Below, in pieces: positions 26,779-35,747 of a DNA stretch of 64,000 nt (its first letter is position 1; each line of letters starts with the position of its first letter). The position numbers were made by a program, and so were the translations under genes. The notes under the pieces were generated by a model. That model was not told the origin of the DNA. It saw only the letters and a program-made list of their open reading frames with translations, and ran no database searches. The stretch comes from Spirosoma sp. (GTDB lineage: Bacteria; Bacteroidota; Bacteroidia; Cytophagales; Spirosomataceae). Where the stretch lies: assembly GCF_026391055.1 (NCBI RefSeq), contig NZ_JAPLET010000022.1, forward strand, positions 835,648-899,647. Direction: 5' to 3'.

Positions 26779-27189
26779 ATGAAACGCCTCCTCCCTTCCA
26801 CCCTACTGCGTAATTCATCTTTTTTCTGCTCCACCAACAGCCTGCTTTTTCTGGCTTGGGGTGAACAGATTGGCCTCTGGGTTGTCGCCCTAGGTGTTGA
26901 CTGGGCCAAACTACCCTGGGCCTTTGCCGGGGCGACGATCGCCACGCTTAAATCAAAAAAAGACGCTTCCGGCCAGCCGGTTCATAAACCCCTTTGGGAG
27001 TTTGTCAGCAGTGCGCTGGGTGGCATGGTGATTGGTATGGCGGCCTGGAAAGACGTGATGAGCTTTACCAAGCTCAGCCCCGAATTTTCCACTGTCATTG
27101 CCGGGCTCATCGGCTGGCTGCTGGCCGATATCATCTTAAAAAAGGCCAAAACGCAATTGTCTGAAACCGTTACTCCCCCTAAACCCTAA
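26779..27189 (+). CDS. Holin-like membrane protein, 136 aa
   Basis: Not matched to a family. Hydrophobic stretches at about 27-55, 78-95 and 102-120 suggest two or three membrane helices, with a short Lys-rich C-terminus. Position right after the endolysin makes it a holin candidate. Which of the two membrane proteins acts as holin or antiholin cannot be decided. Confidence 0.5.
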   Translation: MKRLLPSTLLRNSSFFCSTNSLLFLAWGEQIGLWVVALGVDWAKLPWAFAGATIATLKSKKDASGQPVHKPLWEFVSSALGGMVIGMAAWKDVMSFTKLSPEFSTVIAGLIGWLLADIILKKAKTQLSETVTPPKP

Positions 27190-27195
27190 CCGGCC

Positions 27196-27570
27196 ATGCT
27201 TCACAATCCCTTATTCTGGCTCGCCCAGATCGGTCTGGTGCTCTGTCTGATCAGCGCAGCCATTTTAGTTTTCCGTTTACGGCACCGCACCCGGCTCCTG
27301 ACAGTTCCCATCTGGCTGCTCGCCTTCTCGGCGATGATGCTGCTGGTACACCCCGTCCGCTTTGCGCCCCCTTCATCGATCTACTACCTGCTGGAGCTAC
27401 TAATGGGCCTGCTGATGAGTGTGGCCGCCTGGCATTTAAGCTGGAAAGGTCCCAAGCCCGGTACGCCCGGTGAGCAGCTGGTCACTAAAAATATTGTCCA
27501 CTGGGGCATTCTGGCGGGTGGGGTGGCGCTCTCCTACATTTTCTTTAAGCTTAAGCAGATGAGCCGCTAA
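27196..27570 (+). CDS. Small multispanning membrane protein, 124 aa
   Basis: Not recognised. Four hydrophobic segments (about 8-25, 36-52, 62-80, 100-118) with a short basic C-terminus. It begins 7 bp after the previous gene, so it is the fifth member of the lysis block and may be a holin or pinholin-like partner. Confidence 0.5.
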   Translation: MLHNPLFWLAQIGLVLCLISAAILVFRLRHRTRLLTVPIWLLAFSAMMLLVHPVRFAPPSSIYYLLELLMGLLMSVAAWHLSWKGPKPGTPGEQLVTKNIVHWGILAGGVALSYIFFKLKQMSR

Positions 27571-27593
27571 GGCTTTTGAGACGTTTTCTTACG

Positions 27594-28508
27594 ATGACAA
27601 CCATCGACCTGACGATCGCAACGCCCGCCGGACGGCCCCGTAGCTGGCGCTTTGAGGGGCCATCGGGCTGGGATAAGCTTAGCCCCGCGCAGGCCGTGGC
27701 CCTGATGCGGTTTCGCTACCGGGTAGCCGGAGAGCCCCAGACGATCTTTCCTGTTCTGGCGCTCATTTACGGCTTTACCAAAGAGCATCAGCGGTGGCTG
27801 TTCGACGAGCGGTTTCTGCGCCGAAAGAATATTCCCGAAGAGACCCGCTTTCAGGCCCTTCAGTACGGGCAGGCGCTGATCGATTCGATTCGCTGGATTG
27901 GGGAAAGCCAGCCCGGCCCCAGTTTTCTGGTGAGTCAGTTTAGCCAGTTTTCTTACCGGTATGGCACCCCGCGCGTACTGCTGCGTCGACTTTTTGACCG
28001 GCAGCGGTATTATGCCCCCCGCGAAGGCCTCTCCAGCAGCACCTTTGAGGAGTTTATGTACGCCGAGAAGGCCTATAAGGACAAGAATTTTGCCCTGCTG
28101 ACGGCCATTCTGTACCGGCCGGCCACTTCCGAAAAACAAAAGACGGGTGACATCCGCCTGCCGCTCGATAAGCACACGGTCGAGAAAAGGGCCAAACGCT
28201 TCGAGCGGCTCGAACCGGCCCTGATTGCCCTGGTGGTGGCGCACTACGAGGCCTGCCAGCAAAATCTGCAACGGGCATTCCCCCGCGTTTTCCCAAAACA
28301 GCTCATTTTAGAGGGGCAGCAACCTCCTAAACCGCAAAAAAATGCGGGAAACTGGCTGGACGTTGCGCTGGGGCTGGCTAAACTCGACGTGACCAAGATC
28401 AGCCAGATCGAGCAGACCAATCTGTATCTGGCCCTGAAAGTGCTCGACGAGCAGATCCGGCAGGCAGACGAGCTGGAGAAAGAGCTTGAAAAAACCCGCA
28501 AAACGTAG
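27594..28508 (+). CDS. Hypothetical phage protein, 304 aa
   Basis: Not recognised. ATG 27594 (MTTIDLTIATPAGRPRSW) is preferred to an upstream TTG at 27576. The N-terminal half is compact and Trp-rich (GPSGWDKLSPAQAVALM), and the C-terminus is a charged helix with a run of Glu and Lys. It lies between lysis and tail genes; a tail assembly role is possible. Confidence 0.55.
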   Translation: MTTIDLTIATPAGRPRSWRFEGPSGWDKLSPAQAVALMRFRYRVAGEPQTIFPVLALIYGFTKEHQRWLFDERFLRRKNIPEETRFQALQYGQALIDSIRWIGESQPGPSFLVSQFSQFSYRYGTPRVLLRRLFDRQRYYAPREGLSSSTFEEFMYAEKAYKDKNFALLTAILYRPATSEKQKTGDIRLPLDKHTVEKRAKRFERLEPALIALVVAHYEACQQNLQRAFPRVFPKQLILEGQQPPKPQKNAGNWLDVALGLAKLDVTKISQIEQTNLYLALKVLDEQIRQADELEKELEKTRKT

Positions 28509-28512
28509 TCCC

Positions 28513-29025
28513 ATGACTGAACCAGAATACATTGCTTATTTCGAAGGGCTGGCCAGCAAGCACAAGGCCATTCGCCACGTGCCCGGGGATGAGTCCAGCC
28601 AGGGGTTCTTTTTGGTACAGGATGATAACATGGCGGAGCTCGAGCAGGCCGTTCGTAACAAACTCCAGCTGCCGGCCCTCCTGCTCGACCAGTACTTTGA
28701 TGAGCTCGATACCACTCAGGATAACAACCGTCTGCGCATTGAGGGCGGCTTTTCCATTATCTGTAAGATCGAGCAAGGTGATACGGCCTCCATTCGGGCC
28801 GCCCGCCACCAGGCCCGGCTCATTGCCCGGAGCGTCCTGGGCCGGCTCCGTAAGGAACTGCGTCCGGGCGGAGGCTTATCGGCTCAGAACGTAGTCATGC
28901 TCCCCGTCAATGCCGGCGAGCCAACGCCGATCCTGGGCGGCAATGCCACGGGCTGGGGCTACGCCATCACCTGGCAGATGCCCACATCCATGGCCGTTTC
29001 GACCGACGACTGGCTTGATTTATAA
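28513..29025 (+). CDS. Hypothetical phage protein, 170 aa
   Basis: Not recognised as a family. ATG 28513 follows the previous stop by 4 bp. The protein is mixed alpha/beta with the phrase DNNRLRIEGGFSIICKI in the middle and ends in a Trp-containing strand (GWGYAITWQM). It is the last gene before promoter copy 5 and may belong to neck or tail assembly. Confidence 0.6.
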   Translation: MTEPEYIAYFEGLASKHKAIRHVPGDESSQGFFLVQDDNMAELEQAVRNKLQLPALLLDQYFDELDTTQDNNRLRIEGGFSIICKIEQGDTASIRAARHQARLIARSVLGRLRKELRPGGGLSAQNVVMLPVNAGEPTPILGGNATGWGYAITWQMPTSMAVSTDDWLDL

Positions 29026-29035
29026 AATCCGGGTG

Positions 29036-29079
29036 GTGTAGGGTGTCGCGGCTCAGAGCAGCGGCGGAGGGCAACTTTG
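29036..29079 (+). promoter_or_regulatory. Phage promoter, copy 5 (tail operon)
   Basis: GTGTAGGGTGTCGCGG at 29036-29051, 20 bp, then CAACTTTG at 29072-29079, then 4 bp to ATG 29084. No other copy was found downstream in the 27-kb tail and fibre region. Confidence 0.72.
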
Positions 29080-29083
29080 GCCC

Positions 29084-31060
29084 ATGCCGGTCACACTTGT
29101 TTCCTCTCCAGACCCCTATTCGCTCAGTAAAGGCGGGCGCACGTTGTACCGCTTTTCAGGGTCAGGCCGCTACGCCAGCACGGGGGTAAAGGCCGTCACC
29201 AGCCTGATCATCAAAGGTCAGCCTGTTCCCGATGGCACTGTTTTACGCCTGCGCTGGAACGGCAAAGTCATCACCCTGACGGCCCGCACCACCCCGACAC
29301 TTCCCACCGAGTTTCCTGCCGGCAACGGCTCATCGGCCTACGCCACCATTCTGGCCATTTGGTTTGGTAGTCTTTTTGCGTTTCGCTCGGATTTTACCAT
29401 CTCCCGCGTCGATGCAGGCATTTGGTCGCTGATCAAATTCACCGCCCGAAAACCCGGCGTTGCCTACACCATCAGCCTGGATAACAACACCGGTGCGGGC
29501 CCCATTGATCTGGGCGTCGATACGGCCGGAGCTGACCCGGTGTTGCGGGTGCAGTACAGCGTCTATTGTGCGGTGTATTTGCAAAAGCCCGGCTCGCCTG
29601 GCACCGATCTGGAGGCCGACTACGAACAGGTTTTCGCTCCCGTCGTGGAGATGGACAGCGATGGGCTGGCGCAGTTCGATGTGGGGGCCGTGCTGCACGA
29701 CGCCCTGAAAGCCGACTGGCCGGACTGGTCAGCTTCCACCACGACCCTCTCGCATACCTCCGCCCGCAAGTACTACCTGGCCTACGCCGAGGCCTACGGA
29801 TCACCCATCGAGGTGGGAAGGCTGTACACCGACCAGGTGCGCTATATCCTGCTGGGGGGTACAGACTATCAGCACCGGGCTTCCGGCGGGCAGAATCTGC
29901 TGCAGCGCTACACGAATGATCCGGCTGCCGATCCGGCCCTGCGCTTTGGTGCCACCACACGCGTTGTTCGGCCTGATGAGCCCCAGTTTCTGAGTTTTCT
30001 CAATTCGCGGGTTGACCGGCTCGGCTCGGCCCTGCTGATCACCCTCACCTTCGACGACGACAGTCAGCTGGTCATGAACGATGTGCTCAGTCAGCCGGTC
30101 GACGTGCTGGCCGGCCAGAAAGTGACCTTCGCCGTGGGGGCACCTCAGCAAAAGCTGTTCGACAATCTACCCGCCGGCCGGATCCTGAAGGAATACACGG
30201 TGCGGTGGGTTGGCACCTCGCTGGGCACAAGCCCCTTAAGCGCCGAATACCGCTTTATTCTTAACTACGACTACCAGCCCCATACGCGCTATTTCGCGTA
30301 TCTGACCAGTCTGGGCGTCGTCGATACGCTGGCCACCTTTGGCAAAGGCAGCTCCGAGCTGGCCCGTTTCTACGAGCAGGCCGAAGTCTACCTGCCGGCT
30401 CTTTATGAGCTGGCCGACGGGCAGTTTACCGACTACGGCATCTCCCTCCAGCGCAGTGTGGAGGTCACGACGGGCTTTCGCTCCCAGACTGAACTGCGCC
30501 GTTGGGACGACTTCTACCGCTCACCAAAGCAGTTCCGACTGGTGGACGCACAGGCCTTGCCGGTGGGCATCACGGCCAAATCCATCAAGGAAAACAAGGA
30601 CGGCGACACCCAGTTTGCGCACCGGTTTGAGTACGTCTACCTCTTCAAAGACGATTTCTATGCGGAAGGAACCGAAGCGGCCGAGCCGCTGCTGCCCCCC
30701 GGTTTTGTGGGCGGTGGGGGTACGGTGGTTATTCAGCCGACTCAGACGGTCTATGCGGTCGATCCAACCGTGCCAGCTTTCGTGCGTAACCTGACGGCCG
30801 TCGACATTGCCAAGTTCCAGGTAGCTGCTGCCCGGCCCAACCCCGAAACGCTGGGCTTTCTCAATCAGACCACCGCAGCAGGCCTATTCCGGGGCAAAGA
30901 GCCGATCTCTTTTGCGACCGATATCACCGATAAGCCGACCACGCGTGACGCATCGGGCCTCACCGACGTGCCTACCGTCAGCGAGATCTTCAAGACTGCC
31001 TTCATCAAACCTCACCTCTCCAGCTGGACGGGCGATCAGGAACCTCCTCAACTCCTCTAA
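29084..31060 (+). CDS. Tail-tip/baseplate-like structural protein, 658 aa
   Basis: A large, beta-rich soluble protein with no signal peptide, first gene of the tail operon. I see no named domain. Long runs of alternating hydrophobic and polar residues and an Ig-like central part suggest a virion protein; the C-terminus (PNPETLGFLNQTTAAGLFRG) looks like the linker of a fibre-associated protein. Start is set by the promoter spacing. Confidence 0.6.
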   Translation: MPVTLVSSPDPYSLSKGGRTLYRFSGSGRYASTGVKAVTSLIIKGQPVPDGTVLRLRWNGKVITLTARTTPTLPTEFPAGNGSSAYATILAIWFGSLFAFRSDFTISRVDAGIWSLIKFTARKPGVAYTISLDNNTGAGPIDLGVDTAGADPVLRVQYSVYCAVYLQKPGSPGTDLEADYEQVFAPVVEMDSDGLAQFDVGAVLHDALKADWPDWSASTTTLSHTSARKYYLAYAEAYGSPIEVGRLYTDQVRYILLGGTDYQHRASGGQNLLQRYTNDPAADPALRFGATTRVVRPDEPQFLSFLNSRVDRLGSALLITLTFDDDSQLVMNDVLSQPVDVLAGQKVTFAVGAPQQKLFDNLPAGRILKEYTVRWVGTSLGTSPLSAEYRFILNYDYQPHTRYFAYLTSLGVVDTLATFGKGSSELARFYEQAEVYLPALYELADGQFTDYGISLQRSVEVTTGFRSQTELRRWDDFYRSPKQFRLVDAQALPVGITAKSIKENKDGDTQFAHRFEYVYLFKDDFYAEGTEAAEPLLPPGFVGGGGTVVIQPTQTVYAVDPTVPAFVRNLTAVDIAKFQVAAARPNPETLGFLNQTTAAGLFRGKEPISFATDITDKPTTRDASGLTDVPTVSEIFKTAFIKPHLSSWTGDQEPPQLL

Positions 31061-31062
31061 TT

Positions 31063-32508
31063 ATGCCTATACGCATTGATAAGCCAGTCGGGTCCGACTG
31101 GCAGTACTCTCTCGACCAAGCCAACTGGCAGATCAGCAACGTCTTTGACAAAGCGGCCGGTGGGGTTGATTTCATCGTCGGCAACGTCTACCTGGTGTAT
31201 TGCCGTAACCAGGTCCAGAACGCCTTCAGCCAGGACGCCATCATATTTGGCGATAAGAACAACCAGACGCCCACCCTCGATCAGGTTGCCAAAACGGGCA
31301 GTGCTGCTCACATGGGTATCACGGATGCCCTGGTAAAGCTTTTGGGCGGTCTGTTTCTGGGCAATATTCCCACCACGACCGAGAATTTCCCCCAGCTGGT
31401 GCTCGATGCTGATGGGAAAGTGTGGAAACGGGAAGGCTCCGTGGTGACGCCCCCGCCCGTGCGTAGCAACGCGTTTCGGAATTTCCAGCACTACGAATTC
31501 GTGCCCAAAGTGGTGGCAGAAGCGCCCAAAATTGCCCGGATTGACGTCAACGATTGCCAGCGGATTACGGGCTGGGGGTATGGAGGCCCCTTGCGCATTG
31601 AGCGTGATGGCGTGCCGGTAGCCTATATCAACCCGACTATCGCCCGACCTGACGTGGTAAGCTATTTGGCTACGCAAGGCATCACAGCGGACAGTGACGA
31701 GTTGGGCTTTGTGTATTACAAGTCTGCCAGTGAATCGGCGGGTACCCACACCTGGGAGGTATTCGTGGGCAGCAGCAGCGTGAAGGCAACCACCGATGTG
31801 GGCGCACCGACTTCGGTGACTTGTTCGGTACCTGACCCATCCAACCCGGCTCCCTCGCTGGCCAATCCTACAGACAACTGGACGATTACCGCCTTCAATG
31901 GTACCTCAAAAGTGCTGGCCCAAAACCAGTTCAGCGACAACGCGGGCGACACGGGTACGCTCAGAGCCTATTTCTACAATGAGCAGCTCAAGTCGTACAT
32001 GTCCCTGCCTGACTGGCTGGTTTTTGACCCGGCCACCCGAACCTTCGCGCAACCCCCGGCCGGCACGCCAAACCAGACCCTTACCATTCGCGTCGTCTAC
32101 GTCGACAGCGCCTACCAGTCGGCTGATGATGAGTTCGAGCTAAAAATTGACGTACCGGTTACGGTGGTTCCCCTCATCACGCAGGTAAAGCGCAACTGGT
32201 CAGGATCATCGGTCCTTTATTCTGTCTACGGCAACAACCTCAACATCGGCAGTGGCGACCCCTTTGGCCTGCAAATACGCTGGAAAGTAGGCGAGCAGGA
32301 TAGCTGGTCGGCCTGGGAAGGTCCCGCCAGTGCCACGGCCAGCGTGCCCGGCACCTTCGGCAAAAACGTCGACCCTGATACAACAACCGTCTTCGAGGTC
32401 CGCATCGTCAGCGCCCAGGGCAGTGTCCGGGCGGGCAGCACCCTGCAATTCGCCTTCACGACAACCGCCTCCGCGCAGGCCCAAACCACCGTCTACCCGA
32501 CAGAATAA
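31063..32508 (+). CDS. Tail fibre-like protein with cadherin-like domain, 481 aa
   Basis: A soluble modular protein. The N-terminal 150 residues include TLDQVAKTG, typical of phage fibre linkers. Residues about 270-370 look like a cadherin-type/dystroglycan-type beta-sandwich: MSLPDWLVFDPATRTFAQ then PAGTPNQTLTIRV. The C-terminal 110 residues form a fibronectin-like repeat (EVRIVSAQGSVR). No signal peptide. It begins two bases after the previous stop and likely forms part of the tail tip. Confidence 0.6.
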   Translation: MPIRIDKPVGSDWQYSLDQANWQISNVFDKAAGGVDFIVGNVYLVYCRNQVQNAFSQDAIIFGDKNNQTPTLDQVAKTGSAAHMGITDALVKLLGGLFLGNIPTTTENFPQLVLDADGKVWKREGSVVTPPPVRSNAFRNFQHYEFVPKVVAEAPKIARIDVNDCQRITGWGYGGPLRIERDGVPVAYINPTIARPDVVSYLATQGITADSDELGFVYYKSASESAGTHTWEVFVGSSSVKATTDVGAPTSVTCSVPDPSNPAPSLANPTDNWTITAFNGTSKVLAQNQFSDNAGDTGTLRAYFYNEQLKSYMSLPDWLVFDPATRTFAQPPAGTPNQTLTIRVVYVDSAYQSADDEFELKIDVPVTVVPLITQVKRNWSGSSVLYSVYGNNLNIGSGDPFGLQIRWKVGEQDSWSAWEGPASATASVPGTFGKNVDPDTTTVFEVRIVSAQGSVRAGSTLQFAFTTTASAQAQTTVYPTE

Positions 32509-32510
32509 CC

Positions 32511-33113
32511 ATGGCGTATTTCACCGCAATATTCGATGATTTCGAGGACGGCGTGCTGCTCTCCAGCACGAACGTCATTATTCCCTATGATGGAGATCAG
32601 TACACCTGCTCGCAGATCGAGCAGTACCTGGCCTCGCTCACCTCTGAGCAGAGACTAGTTTGGCGCAGTCTGAGCACTACCCAGCCGCCACCGCCACCGA
32701 CTGACTTCGAGGTAGCCCTGCGCGGTTGTTCAGGCCCCATAACCAGCAGCTCATGGTCAGCCGATACCGATTTTGGTCCTGACCTGATCGATGACCGGCC
32801 ATCGTGGGCCCTGCTGCTGCGCTACTCCTACGCAAGTGGTGTGCTGACGCTGGAAGCCCCCGACACCATCGGCCAGATCAAATTCGAGCGGCAGGATGGC
32901 ACGGCCTTCAGCACCACCAACCCCGACAATGTACCCATTCAATCGGGCAATTTCTACCCCTCTGGTGATCTCGATGACGGCAACTACAAACGTCGCTGGC
33001 AGATCAATCTGGGCATTTTCCCCATGAAAATCACGGCTGAGCAGGATGGCGGCTCAGCCACAGTCGTCTATCAGTTCACCCCCACCGCAAACGCTAATCG
33101 CATCAATCTGTAA
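32511..33113 (+). CDS. Hypothetical phage tail-region protein, 200 aa
   Basis: Not recognised. A soluble beta-rich protein with a Pro-rich hinge (QPPPPPTDF) after residue 60 and a C-terminal domain of strands. Its last base overlaps the next start (TAATG). Confidence 0.6.
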   Translation: MAYFTAIFDDFEDGVLLSSTNVIIPYDGDQYTCSQIEQYLASLTSEQRLVWRSLSTTQPPPPPTDFEVALRGCSGPITSSSWSADTDFGPDLIDDRPSWALLLRYSYASGVLTLEAPDTIGQIKFERQDGTAFSTTNPDNVPIQSGNFYPSGDLDDGNYKRRWQINLGIFPMKITAEQDGGSATVVYQFTPTANANRINL

Positions 33114-35323
33114 TGAAAAAGTTATCACTTCTCCTGCTGGGGCTGCTCCTGGCGTTTACCGCTACCTACGCCCAGACCTACAAACTTCAGAAGGTCAAAC
33201 GGACGTTCTCCGGCACTGTTCAAAAAGGATTTAGTCGCCGTGACATGGGCCTTTATCCGGCGACCAGCCAGGGTAATACCAATTTCTTTACCGCCCTCAA
33301 TGCGGGCTGTGTATCGCTTACCCTCAACTCGGGTCAGGTAATTCCGGTATCGTCCGGATGCTCGTCCGGCGATACCCGCCCCTTCTGCTCCAGAGGGCCA
33401 ACGGTGACGAACCTGACGGTAAACTCCCCTTCGTCCATGCTGGTCCAGTATGATGGGGATGGTCTGAGCAGTATTGACTGGAAAATCGAGCAGAGCGGCA
33501 CGGCCGTTCGTTCGGGCAATTCAGGCACGCTCACCACCAGCACGTTTACCATTAATTTAAGTTCGGCCCTTTCGGATGGCAGTTACACGCTCGTGCTGGA
33601 CGGTACGATCTGTAAGACCACCGACCCGGCCGCTGCCCGGCGAACCTTTACGGTCAGCACCACCACGACGACACCACCCCCGGTCACCACGACGGCCTAC
33701 TTCCGGGACGGCTTTGGTGAAGGAAGCGTCAGTCAGCTCATGCTGTCGGCCCCCTTTACGCCAAATTTTAGTGACGCGTCGAGCAATCAGTACTCCTCAC
33801 TTCCCTTGGGCAACCAGACGATGTACATACAAAATGCCAACATAAAATTCGGCATTGGTAAAGCACTCGGCGGGGCGATAAAGTGGCTGAGCATTGGCAA
33901 TGGCGAGAACCTGGTCAACACCAACGCCGACGGCTATAAGGGGGTATTCGAAGGGCTACCGGCTCCCGATGGCGGGCGGTCTGGCGGCTGGAGCATGTAC
34001 GGCACGCCGGGGCATGACTTCCATGATAACGGCATGAGCACGTCAGAGTACTTCGACACGGGTATGAACTGGGTGCACGGTGGTAGTACGTATCACGATA
34101 TGTCCAAAATTACGTGGTACGAAAAACGCAATATTTCAGGGTATGGGGAGGTCATGTACTGCCGGGGCGTACCGCGTCAGTGGGCGATTCGGAACTCGTA
34201 TGGCCAAACCGTCTATCACTGCTGGTGGTGGCTGGAGGGCAATTCAGTGCGCTACTTCTCGATTCTGGAAAACAACCGCACCGACACCCAGATGATCTAT
34301 CAGGGTAGGCAGCAGGAAGCCCCCTTCATCTTCCCCATCGCTAAAATGTGGCACCACAAAGTGCCCGTGCCGGGCGGTATCCAGACCATTACACCCGTTC
34401 CTCCAGTGGAAGGATCGGGCACGGATGGGGTTCGGTGGACTGATATTTATGCCGCATCAGCCCACTGGTTTGGGGCCGTCAATGACAATGATATTGGCAT
34501 TTTCAATATCCCTCAGTTCAATTCCCGCTTTCAGGGCAGCATTTCGCAGGCTATTTCGGGGGATGAGTTCTCGAATGCCACGAGCTACAATAACTCGGCC
34601 GCGATGATGCAGTGGGCTGATCTGCCGGGTACCAATGTAGCGTTTAGCGGGGCCTTCTACGCGGGTTCACTGACTAATTTTTTGAACTGGTACGACAATT
34701 CGGGCTTCACCTACACCAAGTTTGACTGGTCGTTTGGCCAGAACCAGACGGCGGGCTGGTGGAGTGAAAATGGCGCGGCCAAGTTCATCAACAACCGGTA
34801 CGCGCTCAACATCGGCTATGGTAGACCTGGCGATAATGGCACTCCGTTGGAGGGACAGACGGTGCATTTTGCGGCGCTGGCCTCGCCGTTCGGGACATGG
34901 CCTGCCTCAACCATTCCCACGATCTACATTAAGGGAACGTTCCCCCCGAACATTACCAGCTACGTGCTGAAGTGGAAAAAGTGTGGGATGGATAATAGCC
35001 CCGAATACACCAAGACGTTCAGCGTGAACAATTCGGGTACCGAGCAGACCGTGGCCATCCCCATGAGTGGGGTCAGCAACTGGGACGGGCAGATTGCCAA
35101 TATCCGAATCCAGATGGCGGATTTTCTCCAGCCGACGTCAGGCTCCGAGCTATTCGTGCCAAGCTATATCGGCAATATCAACCCCAATTCCGCTTCTGAC
35201 TGGCAAGCCCTGTTAACACTTGCGGTTGGCCTGGGGACTGGCTTAAAGCGACGAAAAAACACACTGTCCGTTCGCCAACGGCGCCCAAAGCAGCAACTAC
35301 GTAGACCCCAATTAATACCATGA
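33113..35323 (+). CDS. Secreted multi-domain protein in fibre block, 736 aa
   Basis: A Sec signal peptide (residues 1-20, ending TYAQ) starts this large protein, unusual for a phage tail gene. After a Ser/Thr-rich region and a Thr-Pro linker (TTTTTPPPVTTT, about 188-198) comes a 500-residue domain rich in Trp, Tyr and Gly with HGGSTYHDM and CWWWLEGN, looking like a carbohydrate-active or binding protein. The end is a very basic, low-complexity tail (RRKNTLSVRQRR). No T9SS sorting domain. Function is unknown; a polysaccharide-binding role is a guess from composition. Confidence 0.6.
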   Translation: MKKLSLLLLGLLLAFTATYAQTYKLQKVKRTFSGTVQKGFSRRDMGLYPATSQGNTNFFTALNAGCVSLTLNSGQVIPVSSGCSSGDTRPFCSRGPTVTNLTVNSPSSMLVQYDGDGLSSIDWKIEQSGTAVRSGNSGTLTTSTFTINLSSALSDGSYTLVLDGTICKTTDPAAARRTFTVSTTTTTPPPVTTTAYFRDGFGEGSVSQLMLSAPFTPNFSDASSNQYSSLPLGNQTMYIQNANIKFGIGKALGGAIKWLSIGNGENLVNTNADGYKGVFEGLPAPDGGRSGGWSMYGTPGHDFHDNGMSTSEYFDTGMNWVHGGSTYHDMSKITWYEKRNISGYGEVMYCRGVPRQWAIRNSYGQTVYHCWWWLEGNSVRYFSILENNRTDTQMIYQGRQQEAPFIFPIAKMWHHKVPVPGGIQTITPVPPVEGSGTDGVRWTDIYAASAHWFGAVNDNDIGIFNIPQFNSRFQGSISQAISGDEFSNATSYNNSAAMMQWADLPGTNVAFSGAFYAGSLTNFLNWYDNSGFTYTKFDWSFGQNQTAGWWSENGAAKFINNRYALNIGYGRPGDNGTPLEGQTVHFAALASPFGTWPASTIPTIYIKGTFPPNITSYVLKWKKCGMDNSPEYTKTFSVNNSGTEQTVAIPMSGVSNWDGQIANIRIQMADFLQPTSGSELFVPSYIGNINPNSASDWQALLTLAVGLGTGLKRRKNTLSVRQRRPKQQLRRPQLIP

Positions 35324-35673
35324 AAAACCTGCTCTTACAACAGGCACTGACCGCCCTGCTGGCGGCAAACCCCAAACTACGCTACGATGATGGTTCAGGG
35401 GATTCATCGGGTGAAAAGCTCAAAATTGTCCGGTTGCCCTGGTGGCGAGTCCGGCTCTGGAAGGGCGAACGGGACGGCAAAGCCGAAGCCCGGCTGAAAT
35501 ACTGGGAAGAGAACGTCCCGGCTTCAGCGGAGCTGTGTGCCCTGCTGACAGCCCCCAACTCACTGGTGAGCTTCAAGCGCAACATCAACAAGGACGTTAA
35601 AGTCGACCTCTACATTCTGGTGTCGTTTGGCTGGTGGTACGTCGGTATCAAAACCACCCTGATCGAAACTTAG
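35320..35673 (+). CDS. Hypothetical protein, 117 aa
   Basis: Not recognised. A basic Trp-rich protein (LPWWRVRLWKGERDGK) that overlaps the previous gene by four bases and is followed by a strong terminator, so it ends the first part of the tail operon. Confidence 0.55.
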   Translation: MKNLLLQQALTALLAANPKLRYDDGSGDSSGEKLKIVRLPWWRVRLWKGERDGKAEARLKYWEENVPASAELCALLTAPNSLVSFKRNINKDVKVDLYILVSFGWWYVGIKTTLIET

Positions 35674-35677
35674 TCGG

Positions 35678-35722
35678 GGCTGGGATCGGCCACTCGAAGC
35701 CGATCCCAGCCATCTGTTTTTT
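35678..35722 (+). terminator. Strong intrinsic terminator
   Basis: Perfect 13-bp stem GGCTGGGATCGGC/GCCGATCCCAGCC (35678-35690, 35699-35711), then a T-rich tract. It separates the tail operon from the methyltransferase gene. Confidence 0.9.
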
Positions 35723-35747
35723 CTTTTTCTATTAATCTATCTAAGCA

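Noticed and set aside
28486-28512. A6 run at the junction of the 27594 and 28513 genes as a programmed frameshift site
   Set aside because: The reading frames would need a +1 or -2 shift, the heptamer is not in the correct phase, and the tape measure gene is 24 kb away. The second gene has its own ATG.
14243-29084. The 16-bp element as a packaging (cos/pac) or recombination repeat
   Set aside because: All copies share one strand and a fixed distance to a start codon or transcript start, which fits promoters better.
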